A stretch of 64,000 bases of DNA from Silene conica. Lineage: Eukaryota; Streptophyta; Magnoliopsida; Caryophyllales; Caryophyllaceae. Shown piece by piece: positions 34,053-46,718 of this stretch. A model generated the notes under the pieces. It saw nothing but the letters and a program-made list of their open reading frames with translations. It was not told the DNA's origin and ran no database searches. The DNA lies in NCBI GenBank assembly GCA_029255685.2, contig CM055314.2, positions 39,562,790 to 39,626,789 on the forward strand. Reading direction: 5' to 3'. Position 1 is the first letter of the stretch, and every line of letters begins with the position of its first letter. Position numbers and translations under genes: made by a program.

Positions 34053-34361
34053 TCAATGCAAGGTGTCTCTCTGAGGTCGTACTTGCATTCGATCATATCA
34101 TGAGTGGTTTCCTCGATCTGGAGAATAACTTGTTTGACCGGAATTATCTACCATAGATACCTTCCGAGCGTGGCCACGCATTTTCAGTTAATTTCTCCTC
34201 GAGTGGCCTTGAGATTTGAACAACCCTGACAAGGGGTGGACAATTTCTATCGTACTACTTCCTTCAACTAGTCACAGTCAGTCACAACCCAAAGCAATCC
34301 CATTTGACTCCAGTTATGAAAAGTCGTAGAGAATGGATCAAGGTTATGCCAAAACTGTACC
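34053..34361 (-). other. copia-X 3' internal stub, copy 1
   Basis: Non-coding element-internal sequence from TCAATGCAAGG to the GTACC target. Two near-identical copies lie at 35629-35936 and 42212-42520, all three joined to LTR sequence at the same junction and all followed by a Y-type LTR at the same GTACC. The uninterrupted version is at about 36300-36640. Confidence 0.8.
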
Positions 34362-35628
34362 TGTTGGTTTATATTAATTACTCATAAACTAATTTTAGTC
34401 ATACTAACATAATCATTTAATTAACCCTTTAATTAACATATTATTAGTGATCTTATGCATGCTAAAAATGGGGAAATAAGGAGATATTGAACCCTTACAC
34501 ACGGTCCAAGATTATAGCAAGGATGATCCTCCAAGTACCCAAAATAGAATACCTCCTTTGGATGCACCAAGACAACCCCTCAATCAACCGAGACTTGAAC
34601 AAGCTAGTTACAAAACCGGTTTCTCCTTAAACTGATTCTAATCTCTCTTATTAGAATGTTATTTGAATACTACAAAATAGTATGATTTTATTATCATATA
34701 ATATATATTTAGAGGTTGTAATATTCTTCTTACTTAGGCAAATTTTCGGCTAGGGTAAGAAGAAGAGGTAGAATGAGGCTTATATATCTTATATATATTA
34801 AGCATGCATCTTATTAGGATAACAATTACCTTAAGCATGGGCATGGGGAAGGAGGCTAGCCGGCCTTAGGGAACCACAATGGGGAACATCTTGACTTCTC
34901 AAGACACTAGGGTGGCTCTAGGTTAGTGTTCTCTAGGTAAGTTTTAATGATTGTGTTTTATACATTAATAAACACAAAACACACCCTTAACTAACCTCAT
35001 TAAAACTGGCTACCATAATCCATAAAATGGATTTCATTTTACAACTTTGTAAAATGTACAATTTGTACAAAGTGTGACATCTTATATGTCATTAATATAT
35101 AAAATGCTTTAGTACATTTAAAACATATAAATATTTATCATATAAATATTGTACATAATTAAATAAATCATATTTATTTAATTAATAAGTAATTCGAAAT
35201 TACTAATGTAAAATGATCATTTATCGTCAATACGATTTACAACCCTTGTATTAATTTGAACCCAATTCATTCTAATTACGATATTATAAAATATCGTTTA
35301 ATGTTTAACAATTGACACATTTCAATTTTAAACATAAATCGTACATTAAGATTTAACCTCTAATTTCTCGATACACGAGTTTAAGGAATATGAGCAAATC
35401 GTATCAATATATATTTGATCATTTTTATCGATTAAGGGAATTGTCCTAAAGGTGTGACCTAAAGGGATCAACTGACCACCAACGTCATACGACAGTAATG
35501 TCAAACTCTAGCTAGCCAATCATTACCGATTAATGTTGGTCAGTTGACTAATATAAATTCGTATCATCCCTTGCGTATTCTCGTCATGAGATTTAATTAC
35601 GTGATGGCACTATTGTTGAGGACACATT
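34362..35628 (-). repeat. Y-type copia LTR, copy 1
   Basis: TGTTGG start; nearly identical to 42521-43795 over most of its length (about one difference per hundred by eye). Holds the stem-loop block near 35443-35549. Confidence 0.85.
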
Positions 35629-35936
35629 CAATGCAAGGTGTGTCTCTGAGGTCGTACTTGCATTCGATCATATCATGAGTCGTTTCCTCGATCTGGAGAA
35701 TAACTTGTTTGACCGGAATTATCTACCATAGATACCTTCCGAGCGTGGCTACGCATTTTCAGTTAATTTCTCCTCGAGTGGCCTTGAGATTTGAACAACC
35801 CTGACAAGGGGTGGACAATTTCTATCGTACTACTTCCTTCAACTAGTCACAGTCAGTCACAACCCAAAGCAATCCCATTTGACTCCAGTTATGAAAAGTC
35901 GTAGAGAATGGATCAAGGTTATGCCAAAACTGTACC

Positions 35937-36231
35937 TGTTGGTTTATATTAGTTACTCATAAACTAATTTTAGTCATACTAACATAATCATTTAATTAAC
36001 CCTTTAATTAACATATTATTAGTGATCTTATGCATGCTAAAAATGGGGAAATAAGGAGATATTGAACTGACCACCAACGTCATACGACAGTAATGTCAAA
36101 CTCTAGCTAGCCAATCATTACCGATTAATGTTGGTCAGTTGACTAATATAAAATCGTATGATCCCTTGCGCATTCTCGTTATGAGATTTAATTACGTGAT
36201 CGCACTATTGTTGAGGACACATTTCCCAACA
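35937..36231 (-). repeat. copia-Y 3' LTR, short copy
   Basis: About 295 bp, with both LTR ends recognisable (TGTTGG and CCAACA) and the block near 36066-36142. Followed on the right by the polypurine tract of copia-Y (minus strand AAGTGGGAGAT, 36232-36242). Confidence 0.75.
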
Positions 36232-38590
36232 ATCTCCCACTTGTCCTCGACAATTGTGCGTCACCAATTCTCTTGTCCTATTACAATCTCTCACTCAATG
36301 CAAGATGTCTCTCTGAGGTCGTACTTGCATTCGATCATATCATGAGTGGTTTCCTCGATCTGGAGAATAACTGTCTGACCGGAATTATCTACCATAGATA
36401 GCTTCCGAGCGTGGCCACGCATTTCCAGTTAACTTCTCCTCGAGTGGCCCTGAGATTTGAACAACCCTGACAAGGGGTGGACAATTTCTATCGCACTACT
36501 TCCTTCAACTAGTCACAGTCAGTCACAACCCAAAACAATCCCATTTGACTCCAGTTACGAAAAGTCGTAGAGAATGGATCAAAGTTATGCCTAAACTGTA
36601 CCATCTTGGGAGAGTAGTCTTTAGTCTAAGAATTGACTCACAAGAATACTATAGCAGCTCTCGCCACGACCCGGCAATAAAATTTCCAGAACTCTATAAG
36701 CGGTCACATTGCCCGACAAAGTGCCTCTTGCAGTCTGCCTATGTGATCGACTAGTCATCACATATGACTCTATGGCACTTGAACTTGCCATCAATCGCCT
36801 CACACTCTAGTCGCTTTGAGATGTCACCTCATGTAAGCGGCTAGGGGCCATACTAAGTCAATCCAGTTCACTTATGGGGTTCAACATTGTCTCTTACAAT
36901 CCATTTGGATTCTGACAAAGTATCTTTCACTTTGAGTTAATCATAACTCAAATGATGTTGTCATGCAACAATAGTCAATACTATTATCTTGCATTTGATG
37001 CACAATCATCTATTTGTATTAGTGTTTTGCGAATAAACCTTTTATTCATGATTGCAAAACTTACAAATTTTTGTCTCCTTCATTCTCATATTATCTCGTA
37101 TAATATGATCCAATTTGAGTATATATCTAGAACTCTTTCTAGATTTTGAGTTTCCTTTCCGGAGGAAAGCTCCCACTGTTATCTTATAACTTGTGACGTA
37201 TCGATATACAGTCACTTATGTACTGAAAACTTTATTGTAGTCTATTTATGATTTCATCATTCTAATAATTTTCACTCATCTTGGCTATTTGATAATGGTT
37301 TCATTCATCATTATGAATAATGTATCCAACCATTCTAACTTCTAGTCGGCGACCTTTTATTATCCATATAATAAACCTTCCCGTAAAGCTCCATCATCTT
37401 ATGATATAAGGTATTTGATCATCTAGAATTGAAAACCTCTTATTCTTTACACCTTAAAGAATCACCCATTCTCTCTAAATGGTAGGCTTAATTCTTTTAA
37501 TGAAAATCGCTCCCACTAAAATCAATATCTCTCGATATCTTAAATGAACCTTTCATTTCTCGCATGTTAAACTATTAATTGAATCATTATCACTATCACT
37601 ATCCCTATAGTGATCTGTTTCCATTCAATCAATCATTACCTTCTTATCATGTCTTCGTTTCCTCGAGACGAAAATGACATGATAATTTCTTTATAACTAC
37701 ATTGAGATGTTTGAGATGATTTCTTCTCTTTTATCTTATAAATTTAGAAAAATCATTTATTAAGGAACCGTTTTCCTTCCGATTTCATACGGCGTTTCAT
37801 GTTTCCTCTCTATGAAACAATGAACACAAAGAACCTTTCTGCGAGTGTCCTCCCGTAGTTTCTTCAGTGTCCTCTCGTAGTTTCTTCAAATCATTTAGGG
37901 CTCTTCTTAAGACTCCCAAGTAAGAATCTTCTCTAAGATCCTTTATTTTAATCATTGGTTTGCGAGCGAAATATTTTCTCCCACTCTATCCTTCTAACAA
38001 TAACCTTTATTCGTTTAAGGATAGCTATTTCGATTAACCAATGCATCTGAATGTTTGAAGTTTGATAGGTGTGATGAATACATTCTCATTTTCACTTAAA
38101 ATGAAAATCTTATAATGAACTAATATTGTCTCATTTTGATTGAAAGTATCTCATGGGGTGTAGTTCTCCGTTTTAATCAACTCTTTGATTATATTATATT
38201 GATCGTATCAATAGTTTGTTGCGTGATAAAATCACTATTATTCATGTTTAAACAAGGTATGCAATTTATTTGAGAAATTAAAACATTGATTAAGAACAAA
38301 AGTAGTGACTCGGGTTGAAAACCAAGTCACCAATATCCAAAATTACAACCATTGTTTTAGGATTTTAATCCTTGTCTTACAAGAAAATAAATTGTTCCAT
38401 AAATAAATGCAAAATATGAAAGAAGACGATATGAAATTAGAGGCTAGCTCTTCAAGTCTTCGATCAATTTGGATGCTACCATAGCCATCCAAGTAAGGAA
38501 CTTTATGCTTCCTTTTCCTTGCCCTTATCTTTATTAGGAGGCGCCCCTTTAAAACAATTAAAAAGGGTAAATATCAACACATTTGTATCA
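36232..38590 (-). other. copia-Y 3' internal region, non-coding
   Basis: About 2.3 kb between gag and the 3' LTR with no long frame. On the element strand the 8-mer AGTGGGAG occurs at the polypurine tract (about 36233-36240), and again near 37172, 37511 and 37979. A hairpin lies at 38304-38330. A comparable region follows X gag (43796-45806) and Z gag (62105-64000). It occupies the place of pol; it may be fully decayed pol or a separate non-coding module. Confidence 0.7.
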
Positions 38591-39526
38591 TTATACATAA
38601 GTTGATAAATGACATGAATTTAAACGAGAATTATTACCTACGGCGGTTGCCTTCCCATTTTTGAGATCACTTAAGTATTTGGGGCAATTTCGCTTCCAAT
38701 GACCGATCCTCGTGCAATAATGGCACTTGTCTTGCTCTTTTGAAGACGAGGTGGAAGCGCCTTTTGAAAAGGTCTTTTCTTTAGTCGCCTTGGGCTTGAA
38801 CGTTTTCTTGCCCTTGCCTTTAAAGGCATTCCTCTTGAAGCTCGTTTTCCCTTTCTTTTCGATGTTCAAAACATCCTAGGTGGAACTTTCATGAAGTCCC
38901 ATGTCCCTTTCGGCTTGGACGAGCATCTTATGCAACTCTTCCAACGTGGTCTCTTGGTTTCGCATATTGAAATTCACCCAGAATTGAGCATACGCCTTAA
39001 CCTTATTGAGCGAGTGAAGAACTCGGTCAATAATTAGAGAGTCGGGAACATCAACATTTTGAGCTTTTAGAGTCTCCGCGAGCTCAACGAGTTTGAGCAC
39101 ATGAGGGCTTATCTTTTGCCCTTCCTTGAATGAAATGTCAAAGAAGGCGGAAGCCGCCTCATATTGAATCACCCTTGGAGTTTGCGAAAACATGGTCGCA
39201 AGGTTGGTGTATATTTCATATGATGTGGTCAACTTTATCATACTCCTTTGGAGATCCGGCTCCATGGAGAAGATGAGCACATTTTTAAGAGCGGAGGACT
39301 CTTTCATGTAGGCTTCGTAGGCCTCACAAGTTCCGACCGCGGAACGAGCGGTTGGAGCGGGAGGTGCGGCTTCGGATAGGTAACGACTCTTATCGTCACC
39401 TTGAGCGGCCAAAAGTAATTGCGCATCCCAATCCTTAAAGTTTAAACCATGCTTATCGAGTTTGGAACGATCCATAAAGGATCGAAGCCATGATACGTTA
39501 GTGAGAGGTGGAGCGTTGGTTGCCAT
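38591..39526 (-). pseudogene. copia-Y gag (capsid-like domain plus zinc knuckle)
   Basis: Minus-strand: MATNAPPLTNVSWLRSFMDR start, the UBN2-type copia gag domain (FKDWDAQLLLAAQG, KNVLIFSMEPDLQRSMIKL, RVIQYEAASAFFDISFKEGQKISPHVLKLVE, FNMRNQETTLEELHKML), a Lys-rich linker, and the CCHC knuckle CHYCTRIGHWKRNC followed by PKYLSDLKNG. Length about 310 residues, the usual gag size for this group. No protease, integrase or RT follows. The gene has about one break. Particle-forming and RNA-binding in relatives. Confidence 0.88.
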
Positions 39527-41874
39527 TGATGTTGTTGAAAATTAAACTACAATAATAAAAGGAAAAACAACATCATTTTAAAAATTCTTAATTTAAACTA
39601 GAAAATTTAACAAGTTTAGTTATATATTTACTTAATGATCTCTTACCTAATTAAGTAAACAATCCCGAGACCCAAACCCATACTAATCCGGGCACGGTGT
39701 AGCCGATTCAACCCGTATCGGTATAATTTGGTGGATTAACCCTTTAATCGGTTCTACTCTTAGAACTCTCGGTTGACAATTTTCTTAAAATTATCTTTAG
39801 CCCGAACTTATTGCAACTACGGTTACGAATACTTTCGTTGAGATCAACCAAATTTCAAGGTGTAATCTTATTACCCCACTTACCCAACGTGACAATTTTA
39901 GTACCCCGGTGTAGCCGAGCCTACGTTCTTGTGAAGAAGGGATTCATGGGTCCGTACTTTTTGGTAAGGCTAAGTCTCAATATTTATATGTAAGAGATCT
40001 AGTCAAATTATTATCTATCTCCGTTTAAGTGAACTAAGTCGGTGAATTATCGATAAAATAAAAGACTAGGTCGACTAGGTCGAAACATGCATGATACGAT
40101 GTATGACGATTTGGCTATGCACGCAAACATATAAAAGCAAAATAAAAGCATAAAAATAAACCCTAGTATGGCCTTTCCTAGAAAAGAAATATTAAAAGTA
40201 CAAATTCGGAAACCAACTCCTTTGGTCCCTTGAACTTCACGCGGCACGCACTTCGAGGTAAACACCGTCTTTGTCGGAACTCCTTTCCGAATGGCACCGT
40301 CTTCAAGGAACTCCTGATTTTACAAAAATTACAACTTTTCTAGTCTACTTTATACATTATAAAATAGAAATAAATTACAATTGGGTGATACGAGATCACA
40401 AAATTACAACCGAATCGGTAACCCCTTACATTACGGGAAATACCGATTTAAAACTAAGGCCATACTAAGTAAATTACATAATTCCCAAAATTACGTAAAA
40501 ATAAATCATGACATTCATAATATAAAATATGCAATGCTTATATAAATATGAATTAACATGCAAACCCTAAGCCAAATCGTCCTATTTAAAACACTTATTT
40601 AAATAGTTATCGCTAACCTCGGTTTATGGAATCGCGTGTTTTAACGATTAACAACACTATGCATTATATGAAACGGTTTTCATCCTTAAGTTAATCATCC
40701 TAACTCGCATAGGATTCAAAATTTAGTCTTACTCAAACTTTGAACATGACTTAAATTAATATATTTCAATATTGATCGGTATTACTCGGTTTTACGGGAA
40801 AAATAATATAAAAAACCAAAAGAGTCATTAAAATTTCGAAAATTCAAAATTCAAATTTTGAAAATTCCAGAATGTTCTTAAAATTTCAGAACCTTAAAAA
40901 TATTAGTATTTATACGGTTTTAACATTATTTCGAAAATACGTAAAACGAGCATTTTTAAGTCGGAAAATTCAATAATTAGTTCCATAAATGCAAATAAAA
41001 TACTAATAAAATTTTTCCACTTTCCAAAGCACTTTAAGAACACAAAATGGACAGAAAAAAAAAATACACACTGCCCAAGAGCCGAAACTTTAATTAAAGA
41101 CTCTTATTATTTTAATTTTAAATGCTACTTTTAACAAATTAAAAATTAAAACAAATCTGAAACTTTTGGCTCCCAAGAATATTTTCAAGATGAACATATC
41201 ATATATGACTAATATGGGTTACATTCTTCGGCCATTTTAACAACTTTTGCAAATTTTAACGATTTACGTCATATATCGTACGATTATGCCAAATTCCAAC
41301 TCAAACTATTAAAGTCGAAATTATGTCACTAATTACCCGATTTTTACATTAAAAATCTATAATATTGCAATATTTGAGATAAATTTCTGGAAAATTCAAC
41401 ATAAATTTTAAATATTGCATGTGACATCCTCATAAAGTTTTATAGTCAAATTCATAATATAACTATTTTAACCCATTTTTATTCATCTTATTGCATTTTA
41501 ACACTTAAAATTCATATCACACGATTTATAAGTCCATAATTTACGAAAAATCATATTCATATTATAGAAAATACATGTGATAACATACTGAAAAATCTCG
41601 GCCAAAAGATGATTTTAGCTATTTTTCCCAAAATAAACGACTTTAACCATTAAAACTTTATAAAAACCGAGATTTAATATACCATTAATCAATATTCATG
41701 CAAAATATATTCCAAATATTCTAAAACATTTTAGAAAACAGTAGGTAATCATGCTTAAATTATTTCGTGCATATCATATATCAAACGAAAATTCTAATTT
41801 TATTTTGTTATCACTATAACTCCGTAAAAACGTAAACGAAAAGCATGCAAACAACATATTGCTCTGATACCAAT
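39527..41874 (-). other. copia-Y leader with conserved modules and primer site
   Basis: Non-coding, 2.35 kb. Module next to gag at about 39660-39980; second module bounded by a 12 bp inverted repeat TAGTATGGCCTT / AAGGCCATACTA (40164-40175 and 40456-40467). Primer site TGGTATCAGAGC (minus strand) at 41861-41872. AT-rich remainder has no gene. Confidence 0.8.
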
Positions 41875-42211
41875 TGTTGGGTTTTATTAGTTACTCATAA
41901 ACTAATTTTAGTCATACTAACATAATCATTTAATTAACCCTTTAATTAACATATTATTAGTGATCTTATGCATGCTAAAAATGCGGAAATAAGGATATTG
42001 AACCCTTACACACGGTCCAAGATTATAGCAAGGATGATCCTCCAAGTACCCAAAATAGAATACCTCCTTTGGATGCACCAAGACAACCCCTCAATCAACC
42101 GAGACTTGAACCCTTACACACGGTCAGTTGACTAATATAAATTCGTATCATCCCTTGCGTATTCTCGTCATGAGATTTAATTACGTGATGGCACTATTGT
42201 TGAGGACACAT
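41875..42211 (-). repeat. copia-Y 5' LTR, short copy
   Basis: Starts TGTTGG two bases from the primer site, so it is the LTR used by the copia-Y leader. It joins the second-copy 3' stub at 42212. Confidence 0.75.
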
Positions 42212-42520
42212 TCAATGCAAGGTGTCTCTCTGAGGTCGTACTTGCATTCGATCATATCATGAGTGGTTTCCTCGATCTGGAGAATAACTTGTTTGACCGG
42301 AATTATCTACCATAGATACCTTCCGAGCGTGGCCACGCATTTTCAGTTAATTTCTCCTCGAGTGGCCTTGAGATTTGAACAACCCTGACAAGGGGTGGAC
42401 AATTTCTATCGTACTACTTCCTTCAACTAGTCACAGTCAGTCACAACCCAAAGCAATCCCATTTGACTCCAGTTATGAAAAGTCGTAGAGAATGGATCAA
42501 GGTTATGCCAAAACTGTACC
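42212..42520 (-). other. 3' internal stub, copy 3
   Basis: Near-identical to 34053-34361 and 35629-35936; ends in GTACC (42516-42520), directly before a Y-type LTR. Confidence 0.8.
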
Positions 42521-43795
42521 TGTTGGTTTATATTAATTACTCATAAACTAATTTTAGTCATACTAACATAATCATTTAATTAACCCTTTAATTAACATAT
42601 TATTAGTGATCTTATGCATGCTAAAAATGGGGAAATAAGGAGATATTGAACCCTTACACACGGTCCAAGATTATAGCAAGGATGATCCTCCAAGTACCCA
42701 AAATAGAATACCTCCTTTGGATGCACCAAGACAACCCCTCAATCAACCGAGACTTGAACAAGCTAGTTACAAAACCGGTTTCTCCTTAAACTGATTCTAA
42801 TCTCTCTTATTAGAATGTTATTTGAATACTACAAAATAGTATGATTTTATTATCATATAATATATATTTAGAGGTTGTAATATTCTTCTTACTTAGGCAA
42901 ATTTTCGGCTAGGGTAAGAAGAAGAGGTAGAATGAGGCTTATATATCTTATATATATTAAGCATGCATCTTATTAGGATAACAATTACCTTAAGCATGGG
43001 CATGGGGAAGGAGGCTAGCCGGCCTTAGGGAACCACAATGGGGAACATCTTGACTTCTCAAGACACTAGGGTGGCTCTAGGTTAGTGTTCTCTAGGTAAG
43101 TTTTAATGATTGTGTTTTATACATTAATAAACACAAAACACACCCTTAACTAACCTCATCAAAACCGGCTACCATAATCCATAAAATGGATTTCATTTTA
43201 CAACTTTGTAAAATGTACAATTTGTACAAAGTGTGACATCTTATATGTCATTAAGATATAAAATGCTTTAGTACATTTAAAACATATAAATATTTATCAT
43301 ATAAATATTGTAAATAATTAAATAAATCATATTTATTTAATTAATAAGTAATTCGAAATTACTAATGTAAAATGATCATTTACCGTCAATACGATTTACA
43401 ACCCTTGTATTAATTTCAACCCAATTCATTCTAATTACGATATTATAAAATATCGTTTAATGTTTAACAATTGACACATTTCAATTTTAAACATAAATCT
43501 TACATTAAGATTTAACCTCTAATTTCTCGATAAACGAGTTTAAGGAATATGAGCAAATCGTATCAATATACATTTGATCATTTTTATCGATTAAGGGAAT
43601 TGTCCTAAAGGTGTGACCTAAAGGGATCAACTGACCACCACCGTCATACGACAGTAATGTCAAACTCTAGCTAGCCAATCATTACCGATTAATGTTGGTC
43701 AGTTGACTAATATAAAATCGTATCATCCCTTGCGCATTCTCGTTATGAGATTTAATTACGTGATCGCACTATTGTTGAGGACACACTTCCCAACA
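42521..43795 (-). repeat. Y-type copia LTR, copy 2 (complete, 1275 bp)
   Basis: TGTTGG..CCAACA with GTACC on both sides (42516-42520, 43796-43800), as for a solo LTR or the end of an inserted element. Stem-loop arms at 43627-43637 and 43696-43706, perfect over 11 bp. AT-rich with a TATATATT stretch near 42948. Confidence 0.88.
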
Positions 43796-45806
43796 GTACC
43801 ATCTTGGGAGAGTAGTCTTTAGTCAAAGAATTGACTTATAAGAATACTATAGCAGCTCTCGCCACGACCCGGCTATTATAAAATTTCCAGAACTCTATAA
43901 GCGGTCACTTTGCCCGACAGAGTGTCTCTTGCAGTCTGCCTATGTGATCAACTAGTCATCATATATGACTCTATGGCACTTGAACTTGCCATCAGTCGCC
44001 TCACATTCTAGTCGCTTTGAGACGTCACCTCATGTAAGCGGCTAGGGGCTATACTAAGTCAATCCAGTTCACTTTATGGGGTTCAATATTGTCTCTTACA
44101 ACCCATTTGGATTTTGACAAAGTATCCTTTTATTTTGAGTTAATTATAACTCAAATGACATTGTCATGCAAAAACAGTCAATACTATTTCATTGCATTTG
44201 ATGTACGCTCATCTATTTATATTAGTGTTTTGCGAATAAACCTTTTATTCATGATTGCAAAACTTACAAATTTTGGTCTCCTTTTCACTCATATTATCTC
44301 GCATAATATGTTTTTATTTGAGTACATATCTAGAACTCTTTCTAGATTTTGAGTTTCCTTTCCTGAGGAAAGCTCCCACTGTTATCTTATAACTCGTGAC
44401 GTATTGATATACTAGAAGGATTAAAGAATCACTCGAAATTATCTAGTCACTTATGTACTGAAATCTATATTGTAGTTATTTATGATTTCATCACTCTAAT
44501 TATTTTCAACCATCTTGGCTATTTTATCAAGGTCATTCATATCTAACCATTTTTATTTCTAATGGGCGACCTTTTATTATCAATATAATAAACCTTTTCG
44601 TAAAGCTCCATCATCTTATAATATAAGGTATTTGTTCATCTAGAATTGAGAACCTCTTATTCTTTACACTTTAAAGAATCACCCATCCTCTCTAAATGGT
44701 AGGTTCAATTCTTTAATGAATATCGCTCCCACTAAAAACAATATCACTCGATCTCTTAAATCAACCTTTCATTTCTCGCATGTAAATCTTTATTTATCAC
44801 TTGAATCATTATCACTATCACTGTCCTTATAGTGATCTATCTTCATTCAATTGACATCACATGAATTCCTAACATCACTTTTCGATACAACATATACCAC
44901 TGTCGAGGGAACTGAGATGATTTCTCCTCTATTATCTTATAATTTTGAGAATATCATTAATTCAAGGAACCGATTTCCTTCCGATTTCATACGGGGTTTC
45001 TCGTATCCTTTCTTTGAAACAATGAAACTAAGGAACATTTCTTCTTGTGTCCTCCCGTAGTTTTTCAGTGTCCTCTCGTAGTTTCAATTGTTTATTCATT
45101 TAGGGTTCTCCTCAAGACTCCCTTGTGGGATTCTTCTCTAAGATCCTACATTTATATCATTGGTTTGCGGGCGAAAATCTTTCTCCCACTCTATCCAGTT
45201 AACAATAACCTCTATTCGCATAAGGATAGCTATTTTCGATTAAACCAATGTATTTGAATGATTGAAAAGTTATATAGATGTGTTGAACTCATTCTCATTT
45301 TCACTTAAAATGAAAATCTTATAATGAACTAATGATGTCTCATTTTGATTGAAAGTATCTCATGGGGTGTAGTTCTCCGTTTTAATCAACACTTTGATTA
45401 TATTATATTGATCGTATCAATGTTTCTTATTTCGTTATAAAATCACCATTATTCATGTTTTAACAAGGTATGCAATTTATTTTAGGAATCAAGTAATTGA
45501 TTAAGAACAAAAGTAGTGACTTTGGTTGAAAACCAAGTCACTAATATCCAAAATTACAACCATTGTTTTAGGATTCGAATCCTTGTCTTACAAGAAAATA
45601 AATTGTTCTAGGAAATAAAATGCAAAATATGAAAGAAGACAATATGAAAATTAGAGCCTAAGCTAGCTCTTTAAGTCTTCAATCAATTGGATGCTACCAT
45701 AGTCATCCAAGTAAGGAACTTCATGCTTCCTTTCTCCTTGCCCTTATCATTAGGAGGTGGCCCTTTAAAACAATTAAAAAGGGTAAATATCAACAAATTT
45801 GTATCA
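43796..45806 (-). other. copia-X 3' internal region, non-coding
   Basis: Homologous to 36595-38590 of copia-Y with many small differences; no long frame. AGTGGGAG (element strand) near 44370, 44726 and 45184. Hairpin at 45516-45541. Confidence 0.7.
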
Positions 45807-46718
45807 CTATACATAAGTTGATAAACGAGAATTATTACCTACGGCGGTTGCTTTTCCATTTTTGAGATCGCTCAAGTATTTGGGGCAATTACGCTTCCAA
45901 TATCCTATCGTCGTGCAATAATGGCACTTGTCTTCGGATTTAGAAGATGAGGTGGAAGCGCCTTTCGAAAAGGTCTTTTCTTTGGTCGGTTTGGGCTTGA
46001 ACGTTTTCTTGCCCTTGCCTTTGAAGGCATTCCTCTTGAAGCTTGTTTTCCCCTTCTTCTCGATGTTCAAGACATCTTTAGTGGAACTTTCATGAAGTCC
46101 CATATCCCTCTCGGCTTGGACGAGCATCTTATGCAATTCATCCAATGTGGTCTCTTGATTTCGCATATTAAAATTCAGCCGGAATTAAGCATACGATTTA
46201 ACCTTATTGAGAGAGTGAAGGACTCGATCAATGATTAGTGAGTCGGGAACATCAACTCCTTGCACTTTTAGAGTCTCCGCGAGCTCAACTAGTTTGAGCA
46301 CATGAGGGCTTATCTTTTGCCCTTCCTTCAAGCTAATGTTGAAGAAGGCGGAAGCCGCCTCATATTGTATCACCCTTGGAGTTTGCGAAAACATTGTCGC
46401 AAACTTGGTGTATATCTCATATGATGTGGTTAACTTGATCATACTCCTTTGGAGATCCGGCTCCATGGAGAAGATAAGCACATTTTTAAGAGCGGAGGAC
46501 TCTTTCATGTAGGCTTCATAGGCCTCACGAGTTTGGACCGCGGAACGAGCGGTCGGAGCGGCTTCGGATAGGTAACGAGTCCTATTGTCACCTTGAGCGG
46601 CCAAAAGTAATTGCGCATCACAATCCTTAAAATTGAAACCATGCTTATCGAGTTTGCAACGATCCATAAAGGATCGAAGCCATGAAACGTTAGTGAGAGG
46701 TGGAGCGTTGGTTGCCAT
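45807..46718 (-). pseudogene. copia-X gag (capsid-like domain plus zinc knuckle)
   Basis: Close relative of the copia-Y gag with the same landmarks (WLRSFMDRCKLDKHG, NVLIFSMEPDLQRSMIK, IQYEAASAFFNISLKEGQ, CHYCTTIGYWKRNC). About 300 residues with about one break. No pol follows. Differences from Y gag are scattered, so the two belong to sister families rather than being one recent duplication. Confidence 0.87.

Noticed and set aside
44089-44352. Frame of 87 residues in the copia-X 3' region, shared partly with 36952-37149
   Set aside because: Lies on the strand opposite to the element, is AT-rich and hydrophobic by composition, and differs in frame between the two copies.
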